A stretch of DNA of 64,000 nt from Kitasatospora phosalacinea (GTDB lineage: Bacteria > Actinomycetota > Actinomycetes > Streptomycetales > Streptomycetaceae): assembly GCF_030268885.1 (NCBI RefSeq), contig NZ_BSSA01000033.1, positions 1-64,000 of the forward strand, given 5' to 3'. Of this stretch, positions 41,256 to 48,940 are shown piece by piece. The position numbers were made by a program, and so were the translations under genes. How positions within the stretch are numbered: the first letter of the stretch is position 1; each line of letters begins with the position of its first letter. The notes under the pieces were generated by a model that worked only from the letters and a program-made list of their open reading frames with translations, did no database searches and was not told the DNA's origin.

Positions 41256-41893
41256 GCGGTGGCTCCCTTGGCGAGCGGGGCGGTGCGGGTGGCCCGGGCC
41301 TTCGTCCACCAGCTGGCCAGGCCGGCCACCACCAGGACGAAGTAGACGGTGAAGGTGAGGGCCGAGAAGACGTAGCCGTGGGTGTACGAGTACGGGACGC
41401 TGACCAGGTCGACGGCGATCCAGGCGAACCAGAACTCGACCCAGCCGCGGGCCTGGGCGTACATCGCGGCCAGCGTGCCGACGAAGATGTACGCGTCCAG
41501 CAGCGGGTTCCAGGACAGCTTCGGGAAGGCGTCGAACAGCGCGGCGACGGCGGCGGTGCCCGCCGCGGTGGCGGCGACCAGGACGGCCCGCTCGGTCCAG
41601 GTCGCGAAGCGGACCGCGACCTCGCCGGTGTCGCGGCGCCCGCGGTTCCACTGCGTCCAGCCCCAGAGCGCGGTGACGATGACGATCACCTGCTTGCCGA
41701 TCAGGCCGGGCACCTGCCCGCCGAGGAAGACGGTGATCAGCACCGCGCCGGCCAGCAGCTGGGCGGGCCAGGTGAGGACGGAGCGGCGCCAGCCCAGGGC
41801 CAGGGCGCCGAGCCCTATCAGGTTGCCGACCATGTCGGCGACCTTCACCTGCTCGCCGAAGGCGGTGAAGGCCAGGTCGCGGAACGCACTCAC
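41252..41893 (-). CDS. ribM: PnuC-family riboflavin transporter RibM
   Basis: A 213-residue membrane protein with about seven helices of the PnuC fold: GNLIGLGALALGWRRSVL, then LAGAVLITVFLGGQVPGLIG, then KQVIVIVTALWGWTQWNR, and the late WFAWIAVDLVSVPYSYTHGY. PnuC proteins carry nicotinamide riboside, but in actinobacteria the copy inside the riboflavin operon under an FMN riboswitch is RibM, a riboflavin facilitator. The position between ribE and ribBA fits RibM. The GTG start overlaps the ribE stop (GTGA). Confidence 0.9.
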   Translation of the reverse strand: MSAFRDLAFTAFGEQVKVADMVGNLIGLGALALGWRRSVLTWPAQLLAGAVLITVFLGGQVPGLIGKQVIVIVTALWGWTQWNRGRRDTGEVAVRFATWTERAVLVAATAAGTAAVAALFDAFPKLSWNPLLDAYIFVGTLAAMYAQARGWVEFWFAWIAVDLVSVPYSYTHGYVFSALTFTVYFVLVVAGLASWWTKARATRTAPLAKGATA

Positions 41894-42549
41894 TTGGAAC
41901 CCCCCAGGGTGTCGGGCAGCGCACGGGTGTCGAGCAGCCGCTCGACGTACTTGGCGAGGACGTCGACCTCGAGGTTGACGGGCTCGCCGACCTGCTTGGC
42001 CCCCAGCGTGGTGAGGGCGAGGGTGGCGGGGATCAGCGAGACGGTGAACGAGTCGAGGGCGGCCTCGACGACGGTGAGGCTCACTCCGTCCACGGTGATC
42101 GACCCCTTCTCCACCAGGTAGCGCGAGATCGGCTGCGGCAGGCTGAAACGCAGCACCTCCCAGCGCGGATTCCCGTCCGCGTCGAGGTCGCCGGGCGCGC
42201 GGGAGAGCAGCGTGCCGGTGGCGTCGACGTGCCCCTGCACCAGGTGGCCGCCGAGCCGGGCGCCGAGCGCCATCGCCCTCTCCAGGTTGACCCGGGAGCC
42301 GGGGCGCAGCACGCCGAGGCTGGAGCGCTGCAGCGTCTCGCGCATCACGTCGGCACTGAACTCGCCGCTGCGGGCCGCCAGTTGCTCGTTGTCGTCGAGG
42401 ACGGTCAGACAGACGCCGTTGACCGCGATCGAGTCGCCGTGCCGGGCGTCGGCCGTCACGACCGGACCGCGCAGGCGGATGCGCGAGGATTCGCCGATCT
42501 CCTCGATGGAGACGACCTCGCCGAGCTCTTCGATGATGCCGGTGAACAC
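41890..42549 (-). CDS. ribE: riboflavin synthase alpha subunit
   Basis: A 219-residue riboflavin synthase, which dismutates two lumazines to riboflavin and pyrimidine. It begins VFTGIIEELGEV and shows the internal duplication of two barrels, each with its own signature: DSIAVNGVCLTV in the first and GSITVDGVSLTV in the second. HLVQGHVDATGTL is also conserved. GGAGAA lies 5 bases before the GTG. It is the first gene of the operon, directly behind the FMN riboswitch. Confidence 0.96.
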   Translation of the reverse strand: MFTGIIEELGEVVSIEEIGESSRIRLRGPVVTADARHGDSIAVNGVCLTVLDDNEQLAARSGEFSADVMRETLQRSSLGVLRPGSRVNLERAMALGARLGGHLVQGHVDATGTLLSRAPGDLDADGNPRWEVLRFSLPQPISRYLVEKGSITVDGVSLTVVEAALDSFTVSLIPATLALTTLGAKQVGEPVNLEVDVLAKYVERLLDTRALPDTLGGSK

Positions 42550-42741
42550 CCGGGTTCTCCTCGCGCTTGGGGCGCGGACTCCGGGGCGGCTCGTGGGAGT
42601 TGACTGCGGACGCATGCCCGACGGGGCGCACCCGGGGCGCCTGGGCTTCCTCGCCGAGGCACGGGTTCGCTGCCGTCCTGCTTCGCGCACCCCGGCCCTC
42701 GGGTGGGCCGCGGTGCTGAACACGCTTCGTCCGCCGCGCAC

Positions 42742-42857
42742 GCCTCCCATCCGGACTTTAACCGTCGGTCCAGGAATTTCACCTGGTCAACCGGCCGCTG
42801 GCTGCGGACGGGTCGCGGACTGTAACCGCCGGTTCGGATTTTCACCGACCCCGGAGT
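42742..42857 (-). promoter_or_regulatory. FMN riboswitch (RFN element)
   Basis: On the minus strand the stretch reads GGGGTCGGTGAAAATCCG, then AACCGGCGGTTACAGTCCGC, a variable arm, then GACCAGGTGAAATTCCTGGA, then CCGACGGTTAAAGTCCGGAT, then GGGAGGC. These are the conserved parts of the RFN element in order. It begins about 310 bases and ends about 190 bases before the ribE start, so the expression platform lies in 42550-42741. Binding of FMN should shut off the ribE-ribM-ribBA-ribH transcript. Confidence 0.96.
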
Positions 42858-42972
42858 GCGCTGAACGTCACTGGTACTGCACCCACATTGTTGCACGCGC
42901 CGGTGGTCGGGCCGCAAGGACGTGTCCTGTGGCCTGGTTCACGTCGGCGGCGCACGGTGGGAGGGAATAGTT

Positions 42973-42984
42973 CTCCGTACGGAG
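42973..42984 (+). promoter_or_regulatory. palindrome upstream of the DUF4242 gene
   Basis: CTCCGTACGGAG is a perfect 12-base palindrome, 28-39 bases before the DUF4242 start codon and just ahead of its ribosome site. It may be an operator or a leader hairpin. Confidence 0.4.
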
Positions 42985-43011
42985 GGCTCCCGGCCGAGGA
43001 GTTGAGCCGCG

Positions 43012-43260
43012 ATGGCGATGTTCATGGACGTCCACCACGGAATGGCGGGCATCACCGCCGAGCAGTTGAAGGCCGCGCACGAGGCGGACCTCGCGGTGCA
43101 GGGCGAGGAGGGCGTGGAGTTCCGGCAGGCCTGGGCCGACCCGGACTCGGGCACCGTCTACTGCCTGTCCTCCGCCCCGACCCGGGAGGCCGTGCAGCGC
43201 GTGCACGAGCGCACCGGGCACCCGGCGGACGAGGTGCACCCGGTGCCGCTGCAGGTCTGA
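43012..43260 (+). CDS. DUF4242 protein (SCO4226-like nickel-binding family)
   Basis: An 82-residue ferredoxin-like-fold protein. The sequence MFMDVHHGMAGITAEQLKAA, then HEADLAVQGEEGVEFRQAWA, then GTVYCLSSAPTREAVQRVHE, then GHPADEVHPV follows the family of S. coelicolor SCO4226, a small nickel-binding protein. The histidines and Asp at the N terminus (DVHHGM) and HEADL are the likely ligands. GAGGAG lies 10 bases before the ATG at 43012; a second in-frame ATG at 43018 is also possible. The physiological role is unclear. Confidence 0.88.
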   Translation: MAMFMDVHHGMAGITAEQLKAAHEADLAVQGEEGVEFRQAWADPDSGTVYCLSSAPTREAVQRVHERTGHPADEVHPVPLQV

Positions 43261-43306
43261 GACCCCCCTGGCGGCGGGGGCGTGAGCGGCGGTAGCGTCG
43301 GGGCAC

Positions 43307-43945
43307 GTGATCTTCGACGCCCTCGCCGCGGACGCGATCCGCGAACCGGCCCGTCTGCGGGCCCTGTACGAGCAGCCGAGCGAACTGGTGCGGCGCAAGC
43401 AGGTGGACCGCCTGCACGAGTCGGCGCGCCGGCTCATCGGCTGCTCCTCGCTGGTCTTCCTGGCCACCGCCGACGCCGAGGGCAACTGCGACGCCACTCC
43501 GCGCGGCGGCCCGCCCGGCTTCGTCGCGGTGCTGGACGAGCGCACCCTGGCGATCCCCGACGCCACCGGCAACCGGCGCCTGGACAGCCTGCACAACATC
43601 GCCGCCACCGGCCGGGCCGGGCTGGTCTTCCTCGTCCCCGGCCGGGCCGCCACCCTGCGGGTCAACGGGCGGGCCTGCGTCAGCGAGGACCCGGAGCTGC
43701 TGGCCCGGCTGACGCCGGTGGGGAAGCCGCCGCGCACCGCGATCGTGGTGGCCGCGGACGAGGTCTACCAGCACTGCCCGAAGGCGCTGCTGCGCGCCTC
43801 CGCCTGGCGGCCCGAACAGTGGCTGCCCGCCGACGCGGCGCCCAGCTCGGCCGAGATCACCCTCTCCCACCTGGGGGACCCGGCACTGACCCTGGAGCAG
43901 GTGCTGGCCGCGGAGGAGGAGTCGCTGCGGCTGCGCTACGAGTGA
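43307..43945 (+). CDS. pyridoxamine 5'-phosphate oxidase-like FMN-binding protein
   Basis: A 212-residue split-barrel protein of the PNPOx-like family (MSMEG_1061-like). Typical stretches are CSSLVFLATADAEGNCDATP, then RGGPPGFVAVLDERTLAIPD, then NRRLDSLHNIAATGRAGLVF and VNGRACVSEDPELLARL. Such proteins bind FMN or F420 and reduce small molecules. The FMN-linked role beside the riboflavin operon is suggestive but not proof. The GTG start has no ribosome site; TAGCGT lies about 10 bases upstream, so leaderless translation is possible. Confidence 0.85.
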   Translation: MIFDALAADAIREPARLRALYEQPSELVRRKQVDRLHESARRLIGCSSLVFLATADAEGNCDATPRGGPPGFVAVLDERTLAIPDATGNRRLDSLHNIAATGRAGLVFLVPGRAATLRVNGRACVSEDPELLARLTPVGKPPRTAIVVAADEVYQHCPKALLRASAWRPEQWLPADAAPSSAEITLSHLGDPALTLEQVLAAEEESLRLRYE

Positions 43946-44025
43946 GCGGGGGGCGGCGCCGGACGGGGGTGGGTGCATGCTGGGGGGACGGGGTTCCCGC
44001 ATAGGCGGAACTTTGGGGGGTCATA

Positions 44026-44055
44026 GCTTCGGCTTATGACGACATAAGCCGGAGC
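44026..44055 (+). promoter_or_regulatory. long dyad upstream of the ferredoxin-NADP reductase gene
   Basis: GCTTCGGCTTATG at 44026-44038 and CATAAGCCGGAGC at 44043-44055 form a 13-base inverted repeat with one mismatch and a four-base spacer. It is A+T-richer than the surroundings and lies 73-102 bases before the start codon, so an operator is likely. Read as RNA it would also be a hairpin. Confidence 0.5.
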
Positions 44056-44127
44056 CCCGTACCGGGCGCGCCCGCCGGCCGCAAGGCTGGGCGGTACGCG
44101 CCCCGAGTCGAACAGGAGTACCTGCCC

Positions 44128-45519
44128 ATGCCCCGCCCCGTCCGGGTGGCCATCGTCGGTTCCGGCCCCGCCGGGATCTACGCCGCCGACGCGCTGCTGA
44201 AGTCCGAGCTGGCCGCCGCCCCCGGCGTCTCCATCGACCTGATCGAGCGCCTGCCCGCCCCCTTCGGCCTGATCCGCTACGGCGTCGCCCCCGACCACCC
44301 CCGGATCAAGGGCATCATCACGGCCCTGCACCAGGTCCTCGACAAGCCCCAGGTCCGCCTGCTCGGCAACGTCGACTACCCCGGCGACCTCTCGCTCGAC
44401 GAGCTGCACCGCTTCTACGACGCCCTGGTCTTCGCCACCGGCGCCGAGGCCGACCGCGACCTGAACATCCCCGGCATCGAGCTGGACGGCTCGTACGGCG
44501 CCGCCGACTTCGTCTCCTGGTACGACGGCCACCCCGAGGTGCCGCGGACCTGGCCGCTGGAGGCCGAGCAGGTCGCCGTCCTCGGCGTCGGCAACGTCGC
44601 GCTCGACGTCGCCCGCATCCTCGCCAAGACCGCGGACGAGCTGCTGCCCACCGAGATCCCGCCGAACGTGTACGAGGGCCTGGCCGCGAACCGGGCCGTC
44701 GAGGTGCACGTGTTCGGGCGGCGCGGGCCCGCGCAGGCCAAGTTCTCGCCGATGGAGCTGCGCGAGCTCGACCACTCCCCCACCATCGAGGTGGTCGTCG
44801 ACCCCGAGGACATCGACTACGACGAGGGCTCCATCGCCACCCGGCGCGCCAACAAGCAGGCCGACATGGTCGCCTCCACGCTGGAGAACTGGGCGATCCG
44901 CGACGTCGGCAACCGGCCGCACCGCATCCACCTGCACTTCTTCGAGAACCCGGTCGAGGTGCTCGGCGAGGACGGCCGCGTCGTCGCGCTGCGCACCGAG
45001 CGCACCGAACTCGACGGCACCGGCAACACGGTCGGCACCGGCACCTTCCGCGAGTGGCCCGTCCAGGCGGTCTACCGGGCGGTCGGCTACCGCTCCGACG
45101 AACTGCCCAAGCTGCCGTTCGACGCCCTCAGCGCGACCGTCCCGCACGAGGCCGGGCGGGTCCAGGAGAACGGCGCCCACCTGCCGTCCGTCTACGTCAC
45201 CGGCTGGGTCAAGCGCGGCCCCGTCGGCCTGATCGGCCACACCAAGGGCGACGCCAACGAGACCGTCGCCTGCCTGGTCGCCGACCACGCCGCGGGTCTG
45301 CTCCGCGAGGCGGCCGAGCCGTCCGAGGACGCGGTCGTCGACTTCCTGCGCAGCCGCGGCGTCGACTTCACCACCTGGGAGGGGTGGCACCACCTGGACG
45401 CCCACGAGAAGGCCCTCGGCGCGGCCGAGGGCCGCGAGCGGGTGAAGGTCGTCGAGCGGGTGGGCATGCTGGACGCCTCGCGCAGCGACCGGGCGGCGGA
45501 GCGCAACAACCTGCGGTAG
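44128..45519 (+). CDS. fprA: ferredoxin-NADP(+) reductase, adrenodoxin-reductase type
   Basis: A 463-residue flavoprotein that moves electrons between NADPH and ferredoxins, for example to cytochrome P450s. The FAD-binding motif is VAIVGSGPAGIYAADALL at residues 8-25, then LPAPFGLIRYGVAPDHP. The NADPH motif is AVLGVGNVALDVARIL, and HVFGRRGPAQAKF follows. GWVKRGPVGLIGHTKGDANE is characteristic of the FprA/adrenodoxin reductase branch. No ferredoxin domain is fused. GAACAGGAG precedes the ATG by 11 bases. Two strong hairpins follow the gene. Confidence 0.95.
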   Translation: MPRPVRVAIVGSGPAGIYAADALLKSELAAAPGVSIDLIERLPAPFGLIRYGVAPDHPRIKGIITALHQVLDKPQVRLLGNVDYPGDLSLDELHRFYDALVFATGAEADRDLNIPGIELDGSYGAADFVSWYDGHPEVPRTWPLEAEQVAVLGVGNVALDVARILAKTADELLPTEIPPNVYEGLAANRAVEVHVFGRRGPAQAKFSPMELRELDHSPTIEVVVDPEDIDYDEGSIATRRANKQADMVASTLENWAIRDVGNRPHRIHLHFFENPVEVLGEDGRVVALRTERTELDGTGNTVGTGTFREWPVQAVYRAVGYRSDELPKLPFDALSATVPHEAGRVQENGAHLPSVYVTGWVKRGPVGLIGHTKGDANETVACLVADHAAGLLREAAEPSEDAVVDFLRSRGVDFTTWEGWHHLDAHEKALGAAEGRERVKVVERVGMLDASRSDRAAERNNLR

Positions 45520-45530
45520 CGCGGGGGGAC

Positions 45531-45587
45531 GCACGGCCGGATCGCGAGAGGTGCGGGGCGCTGCCCCGGGTCGCGGTCCGGCCGTGC
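45531..45587 (+). terminator. hairpin 1 after fprA
   Basis: The arms 45531-45547 and 45571-45587 pair over 17 bases with a single G-T pair. The stem begins 12 bases after the fprA stop codon. Confidence 0.8.
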
Positions 45588-45622
45588 GCGCTCGGTCGGC
45601 CGCGCGGTTCCCCGCACCCCGG

Positions 45623-45684
45623 TTCCGCAGCGTCCGGTCCACCGGCGGGCGGGCCGCCCCGTCGGTGGACCGGACGCTGCGGAA
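45623..45684. terminator. hairpin 2, bidirectional, 22-bp perfect stem
   Basis: The arms 45623-45644 and 45663-45684 are perfect reverse complements over 22 bases. The 18-base loop holds a further GGCGG/CCGCC pairing. It ends 3 bases before the stop codon of the convergent CGNR gene. Confidence 0.85.
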
Positions 45685-45687
45685 GGG

Positions 45688-46314
45688 TCAGCCCTCCGTC
45701 GCGCCGGTGCGGTGGCGGTCGTAGTGGCGGGCGACCCGGGCGCGGTTGCCGCAGGAGGTCTTGCACCACTCCTGGCGGCCGTGCGCCTTGACGAAGTAGC
45801 GGACGCAGCGCGGGGCCTGGCAGGCCCGCAGGTTCGGGCGGTCGGGGCCGGCCAGGAAGTCGATGACGGCGCGGGCCAGGGCGGCGAGCAGGCGGGCCCG
45901 GGCGTCGGGGGTGGTGGAGAGCGGGCGGATCCGGGCCGGGGATCCGTCGGCGGCCCAGTCCAGCTGCGGGACGACGGGGTCGAGTGCCGCGGCGGCGTTG
46001 AGCTGCGCCAGGGCCCGGTCGGCGGGCATCAGCCGGTGCGCGTCGGCGCGGCTGGCGGGGCCGGGGCTGACCGCGCGGGCGAACAGGGCGCGGGCGGCCC
46101 GGCGCAGGGCGATCAGCTCGGTGTGCAACTCCTCGTCCAGGGGCGGGAGTTCGGTGGTTCCGGTGAAGCGTTCGGCGTGTTCGGCGAGCCAGGCGGCCGC
46201 ACCGGCGGGTTCGGCCAGGTCGTCGAGCACGCCGCCGTCGCCGTCGTGGCGGACGGTGCCCACCAAGTCCAGTGCGGGCCGGTGCGGTTGCTGCGCGCCG
46301 TCGTCGTCCGCCAT
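45688..46314 (-). CDS. CGNR zinc-finger protein (first copy)
   Basis: A 208-residue protein. The N-terminal domain (stress-induced, ABATE-like) reads ALDLVGTVRHDGDGGVLDDL, then LPPLDEELHTELIALRRAAR. The C-terminal CGNR zinc finger is CQAPRCVRYFVKAHGRQEWC, then KTSCGNRARVARHY. The four cysteines should bind zinc; the fold is thought to bind nucleic acid, and such proteins are presumed transcription factors. GAGGAGG lies 4 bases before the ATG. It is divergent from the metallophosphoesterase gene. A second CGNR gene lies 12 kb away. Confidence 0.9.
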   Translation of the reverse strand: MADDDGAQQPHRPALDLVGTVRHDGDGGVLDDLAEPAGAAAWLAEHAERFTGTTELPPLDEELHTELIALRRAARALFARAVSPGPASRADAHRLMPADRALAQLNAAAALDPVVPQLDWAADGSPARIRPLSTTPDARARLLAALARAVIDFLAGPDRPNLRACQAPRCVRYFVKAHGRQEWCKTSCGNRARVARHYDRHRTGATEG

Positions 46315-46372
46315 GGTCCCTCCTCGCCGTTGCCGCCCGTCCGCGTTCTCCCTTGCCGAGCGGATCGCCCCT

Positions 46373-46382
46373 ACCCTAGGGT
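46373..46382. promoter_or_regulatory. symmetric -10 box ACCCTAGGGT between divergent genes
   Basis: ACCCTAGGGT is a perfect palindrome that provides TAGGGT, a good actinomycete -10 hexamer, on both strands. It sits 51-60 bases before the metallophosphoesterase ATG and 59-68 bases before the CGNR start. The two promoters would overlap face to face. Confidence 0.45.
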
Positions 46383-46432
46383 CACTAACGCCAAAGCGAA
46401 AGCCAACCATTAGGACGTGGCGAAGGAGCCCG

Positions 46433-47179
46433 ATGACCCTGCTGCTGGCCCAGATCAGCGACCTCCACCTCGACGGCACCGGGCGCGCCACCGAGCGCGC
46501 CGCCCGCGTCGTGCACCACCTGCGCGGGCTGGCCCGTCCCGTCGACGCCCTGCTGGTCACCGGCGACATCGCCGACCACGGCGCGGAGGACGAGTACCGG
46601 GAGGCGGCCGAACTGCTCGCCGACCTGCCCTTCCCCGTCCTGTCCTGCCCCGGCAACCACGACGCGCGCCCCGCCTACCGCAAGGCACTGCTCGGCGAGG
46701 AGCCGGACACCACGCCGGTCAACCGGGCGCACCTGGTCGGCGGCGCCGCGGTCCTGACGGTCGACTCGACGATCCCGGGGCGGGACGAGGGCCTGCTGGA
46801 GCCCGCGACGCTCGCCTGGATCGACCGCACCCTGAACGGACTCCCGCCCGGCACACCGGCGCTGATCGCCTTCCACCAGCCGCCGGTGGCCCTGCACCAC
46901 CCGCTGCCCGACGCGTACGCCCTGCAGCGCCCCGAGGACCTCGCCGCCCTGCTCGACGCCCACCCCGAGGTCGTCGCCCTGATCACCGGACACGCCCACA
47001 CCGCCGCCGCGTCGACCTTCGCCGGACGCCCGCTGATCGTCGGGCCCGCCATCACCTGGACGCTCCAACTCCCCTGGGAGACGGAGGACTTCATCGGTCG
47101 CGACCAGCCGCCCGCACTCGCCTACCACGTCCTGGACGAGGAGCGGCGACTCACCACGCACTACCGCGTCGTGCTCTGA
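46433..47179 (+). CDS. metallophosphoesterase (CpdA-like)
   Basis: A 248-residue calcineurin-like phosphoesterase. All metal and catalytic motifs are present: ISDLHLD (DxH), LLVTGDIADHG (GDxxD), SCPGNHDARP (GNHD), and ALITGHAHTAAA (GHxH). The length and the N-terminal LLLAQISDLHL match class III cyclic nucleotide phosphodiesterases such as CpdA, but other phosphodiesters are possible. AAGGAG lies 4 bases before the ATG. It is divergent from a CGNR zinc-finger gene. Confidence 0.92.
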   Translation: MTLLLAQISDLHLDGTGRATERAARVVHHLRGLARPVDALLVTGDIADHGAEDEYREAAELLADLPFPVLSCPGNHDARPAYRKALLGEEPDTTPVNRAHLVGGAAVLTVDSTIPGRDEGLLEPATLAWIDRTLNGLPPGTPALIAFHQPPVALHHPLPDAYALQRPEDLAALLDAHPEVVALITGHAHTAAASTFAGRPLIVGPAITWTLQLPWETEDFIGRDQPPALAYHVLDEERRLTTHYRVVL

Positions 47180-47282
47180 GCGCCCCGCCCCGGAGGCGCC
47201 TCCGCGGCCACCCCGCGCACCGCCGCCGGCCCCTGCGAGCGGCGGCGGGGCGGGTGTCACCGGGGCCCGGCCGGTCGGCGGT

Positions 47283-47300
47283 TTCTACAGAGGTGTAGAA
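47283..47300 (+). promoter_or_regulatory. BlaI/CopY-like operator before ctaG
   Basis: TTCTACA-GAGG-TGTAGAA is a perfect 18-base inverted repeat 44-61 bases before the ctaG start. CTACA...TGTAG dyads are typical of BlaI/MecI/CopY-type repressors. No such regulator gene is in the window. Confidence 0.55.
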
Positions 47301-47343
47301 CAAAGGCGTCCACCCCGGGACCGTCCGAAGGAGACCCGCCGAG

Positions 47344-48333
47344 ATGACCGACCCCGCGGCCGTCGCGCCCTGGCACTGGTCGGCGTTGGCCGACAGCTGG
47401 ACCCCGGAACCGGTGGTCCTCGCCCTGTGCGCCGCGCTCGCGGCCGGCTACCTGGTGGGGGCGCGCCGCCACCGGGCGGGCGGGGGCGGCCGCTGGCCCT
47501 GGTACCGCACGATGGCGTTCCTGGGCGGGCTCGCGGTCTGGGGCTGGACGACCTGCTCGGGCCTCGGGGTGTACGAGCGGGTGCTGTTCACCGACCGGGC
47601 GGTGCAGTTGGTGCTGCTGCTGATGCTGGTCCCGATGCTGCTGGCGCTCGGCGCGCCGGTCTCGCTGCTGGCCGCGGCGCTGCCGGAGGCGGGCCGCGGG
47701 CGGCTGCGGGCGGCGCTGTCCGGGCGGGTCTCGCGGGTGCTGATGTTCCCGCTGGTGTCGACCGTGCTGCTGGTCGCGCCGCCCTGGCTGCTGTACTTCA
47801 CGCCCTGCTACGGGCACACTCTGACCAGCCCGGTCTGGAACACCGGCTTCCACCTGGTGCCGGTGCTGCTGGGCCTGCTCTACTTCTGGCCGCGCCTGCA
47901 GCTGGACCCGGTCGCGCACGCGTACCCGCTGCTGATCGGCGTGGTGATCACCTTCGTGGAGGTGGTCTTCGACGCGGCCCTCGCACTCGTCCTGCTGTAC
48001 GGCGGGCACGTGGTCGCCGAGCCGTACTACACGGCGCTGGCCCGCAGTTGGGGGCCCGGTCCGGCCCGGGACCAGTTCATCGGGGGCAACGCGATCTGGA
48101 TCCTCGGCGACCTGGTCGGCCTGCCCTTCCTGTGCGCGCTGGTCCGCCGGATGGTCGTCACCGGGCGCGCCGAGACGGCGGCGGTGGACGCGGCGCTGGA
48201 CGCGGCCGAGCAGGCGCGGGCGGCGCGGGCCGGGGCGGAGGAGTCGGCCGGGGCGGGCGGGGTGGGCGAGGCGGACGGGGAGCGGCCGTGGTGGCTGGAC
48301 GACCCCACCCTGCGCCACCGCTACGGGGGCTGA
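47344..48333 (+). CDS. ctaG: cytochrome c oxidase assembly protein, CtaG (caa3 type)
   Basis: A 329-residue membrane protein with about seven helices. It shows MAFLGGLAVWGWTTCSGLGV, then DRAVQLVLLLMLVPMLLALG, then NTGFHLVPVLLGLLYFWPRL and GNAIWILGDLVGLPFL. This is the CtaG/DUF1404-like assembly factor group of Gram-positive bacteria, linked to heme-copper oxidase maturation and copper. The C-terminal tail is Ala/Glu-rich and cytoplasmic. The ATG is preceded at 10 bases by AAGGAG. The operator-like dyad upstream suggests repression. The next two genes carry CsoR-like sites, so a copper theme is plausible. Confidence 0.88.
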   Translation: MTDPAAVAPWHWSALADSWTPEPVVLALCAALAAGYLVGARRHRAGGGGRWPWYRTMAFLGGLAVWGWTTCSGLGVYERVLFTDRAVQLVLLLMLVPMLLALGAPVSLLAAALPEAGRGRLRAALSGRVSRVLMFPLVSTVLLVAPPWLLYFTPCYGHTLTSPVWNTGFHLVPVLLGLLYFWPRLQLDPVAHAYPLLIGVVITFVEVVFDAALALVLLYGGHVVAEPYYTALARSWGPGPARDQFIGGNAIWILGDLVGLPFLCALVRRMVVTGRAETAAVDAALDAAEQARAARAGAEESAGAGGVGEADGERPWWLDDPTLRHRYGG

Positions 48334-48424
48334 CCCCGGCGGTGCGACGCAGCTCACGGGCCGGGTGCGCCGCGCCGCGGGAATGCACCTGCGGGCCCCC
48401 GGGTTGCACCGGGCGTACGGTTGA

Positions 48425-48440
48425 ATACCCAGGGGGGTAT
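48425..48440 (+). promoter_or_regulatory. CsoR-family operator, site 1
   Basis: ATACCC-AGGG-GGGTAT is a perfect inverted repeat with a four-base spacer, as in operators of CsoR/CstR-type copper- or persulfide-sensing repressors. It ends 19 bases before the DUF302 start codon. Confidence 0.72.
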
Positions 48441-48459
48441 CGACGAGAGGTCCGACGAC

Positions 48460-48858
48460 ATGACGCACGCGCCCGGCATCACCGCCACCCTCACCGGCAC
48501 TCCCTTCGCGGAGGCCGCCGAGCAGGTCCGCACGGCCCTCGCCGAACAGGGTTTCGGCGTCCTCACCGAGATCGACCTGACGGCCACCCTGCGCACCAAG
48601 CTCGGCGTCGAGCTGGAGGACTACCTGGTCCTCGGCGCCTGCAACCCCCCGATCGCCCACCGCGCCCTGGAGGCCGACCGCCGGATCGGCCTGCTGCTGC
48701 CCTGCAACGTGGTGCTGCGCGCCGTCCCCGAGGGCGTCCTGGTCGAGGCCATGGACCCCCAGCTGATGGTGCAGTTCACCGGACGGCCCGAACTCGCCGA
48801 GGTCGCCGACGAGGCCGCCGCCCGCCTGCGCGCGGCGCTCGCCTCGCTGGGCGGCTGA
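48460..48858 (+). CDS. DUF302 domain protein
   Basis: A 132-residue soluble protein. The DUF302 fold is clear: FAEAAEQVRTALAEQGFGVL, then TEIDLTATLRTKLGVELEDY, then LVLGACNPPIAHRALEADRR, then IGLLLPCNVVLRAVPEGVLV. The conserved cysteines in GACNPP and LPCNV may handle metal or sulfur. DUF302 genes commonly sit in copper or sulfide-response clusters. GAGAGG lies 9 bases before the ATG. It is controlled, by position, from the CsoR-like site at 48425-48440. Confidence 0.9.
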   Translation: MTHAPGITATLTGTPFAEAAEQVRTALAEQGFGVLTEIDLTATLRTKLGVELEDYLVLGACNPPIAHRALEADRRIGLLLPCNVVLRAVPEGVLVEAMDPQLMVQFTGRPELAEVADEAAARLRAALASLGG

Positions 48859-48887
48859 GCGACCGACCGGCCGGCTGACCGACCGGC

Positions 48888-48924
48888 CGCCCGGGGCACC
48901 CCCGCGCAGGGGACGCCCCGGGCG
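48888..48924 (+). terminator. hairpin after the DUF302 gene
   Basis: CGCCCGGGGC at 48888-48897 pairs perfectly with GCCCCGGGCG at 48915-48924 over a 17-base loop. It separates DUF302 from the MMPL promoter. Confidence 0.7.
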
Positions 48925-48940
48925 CAGCACGACCTCCTGG

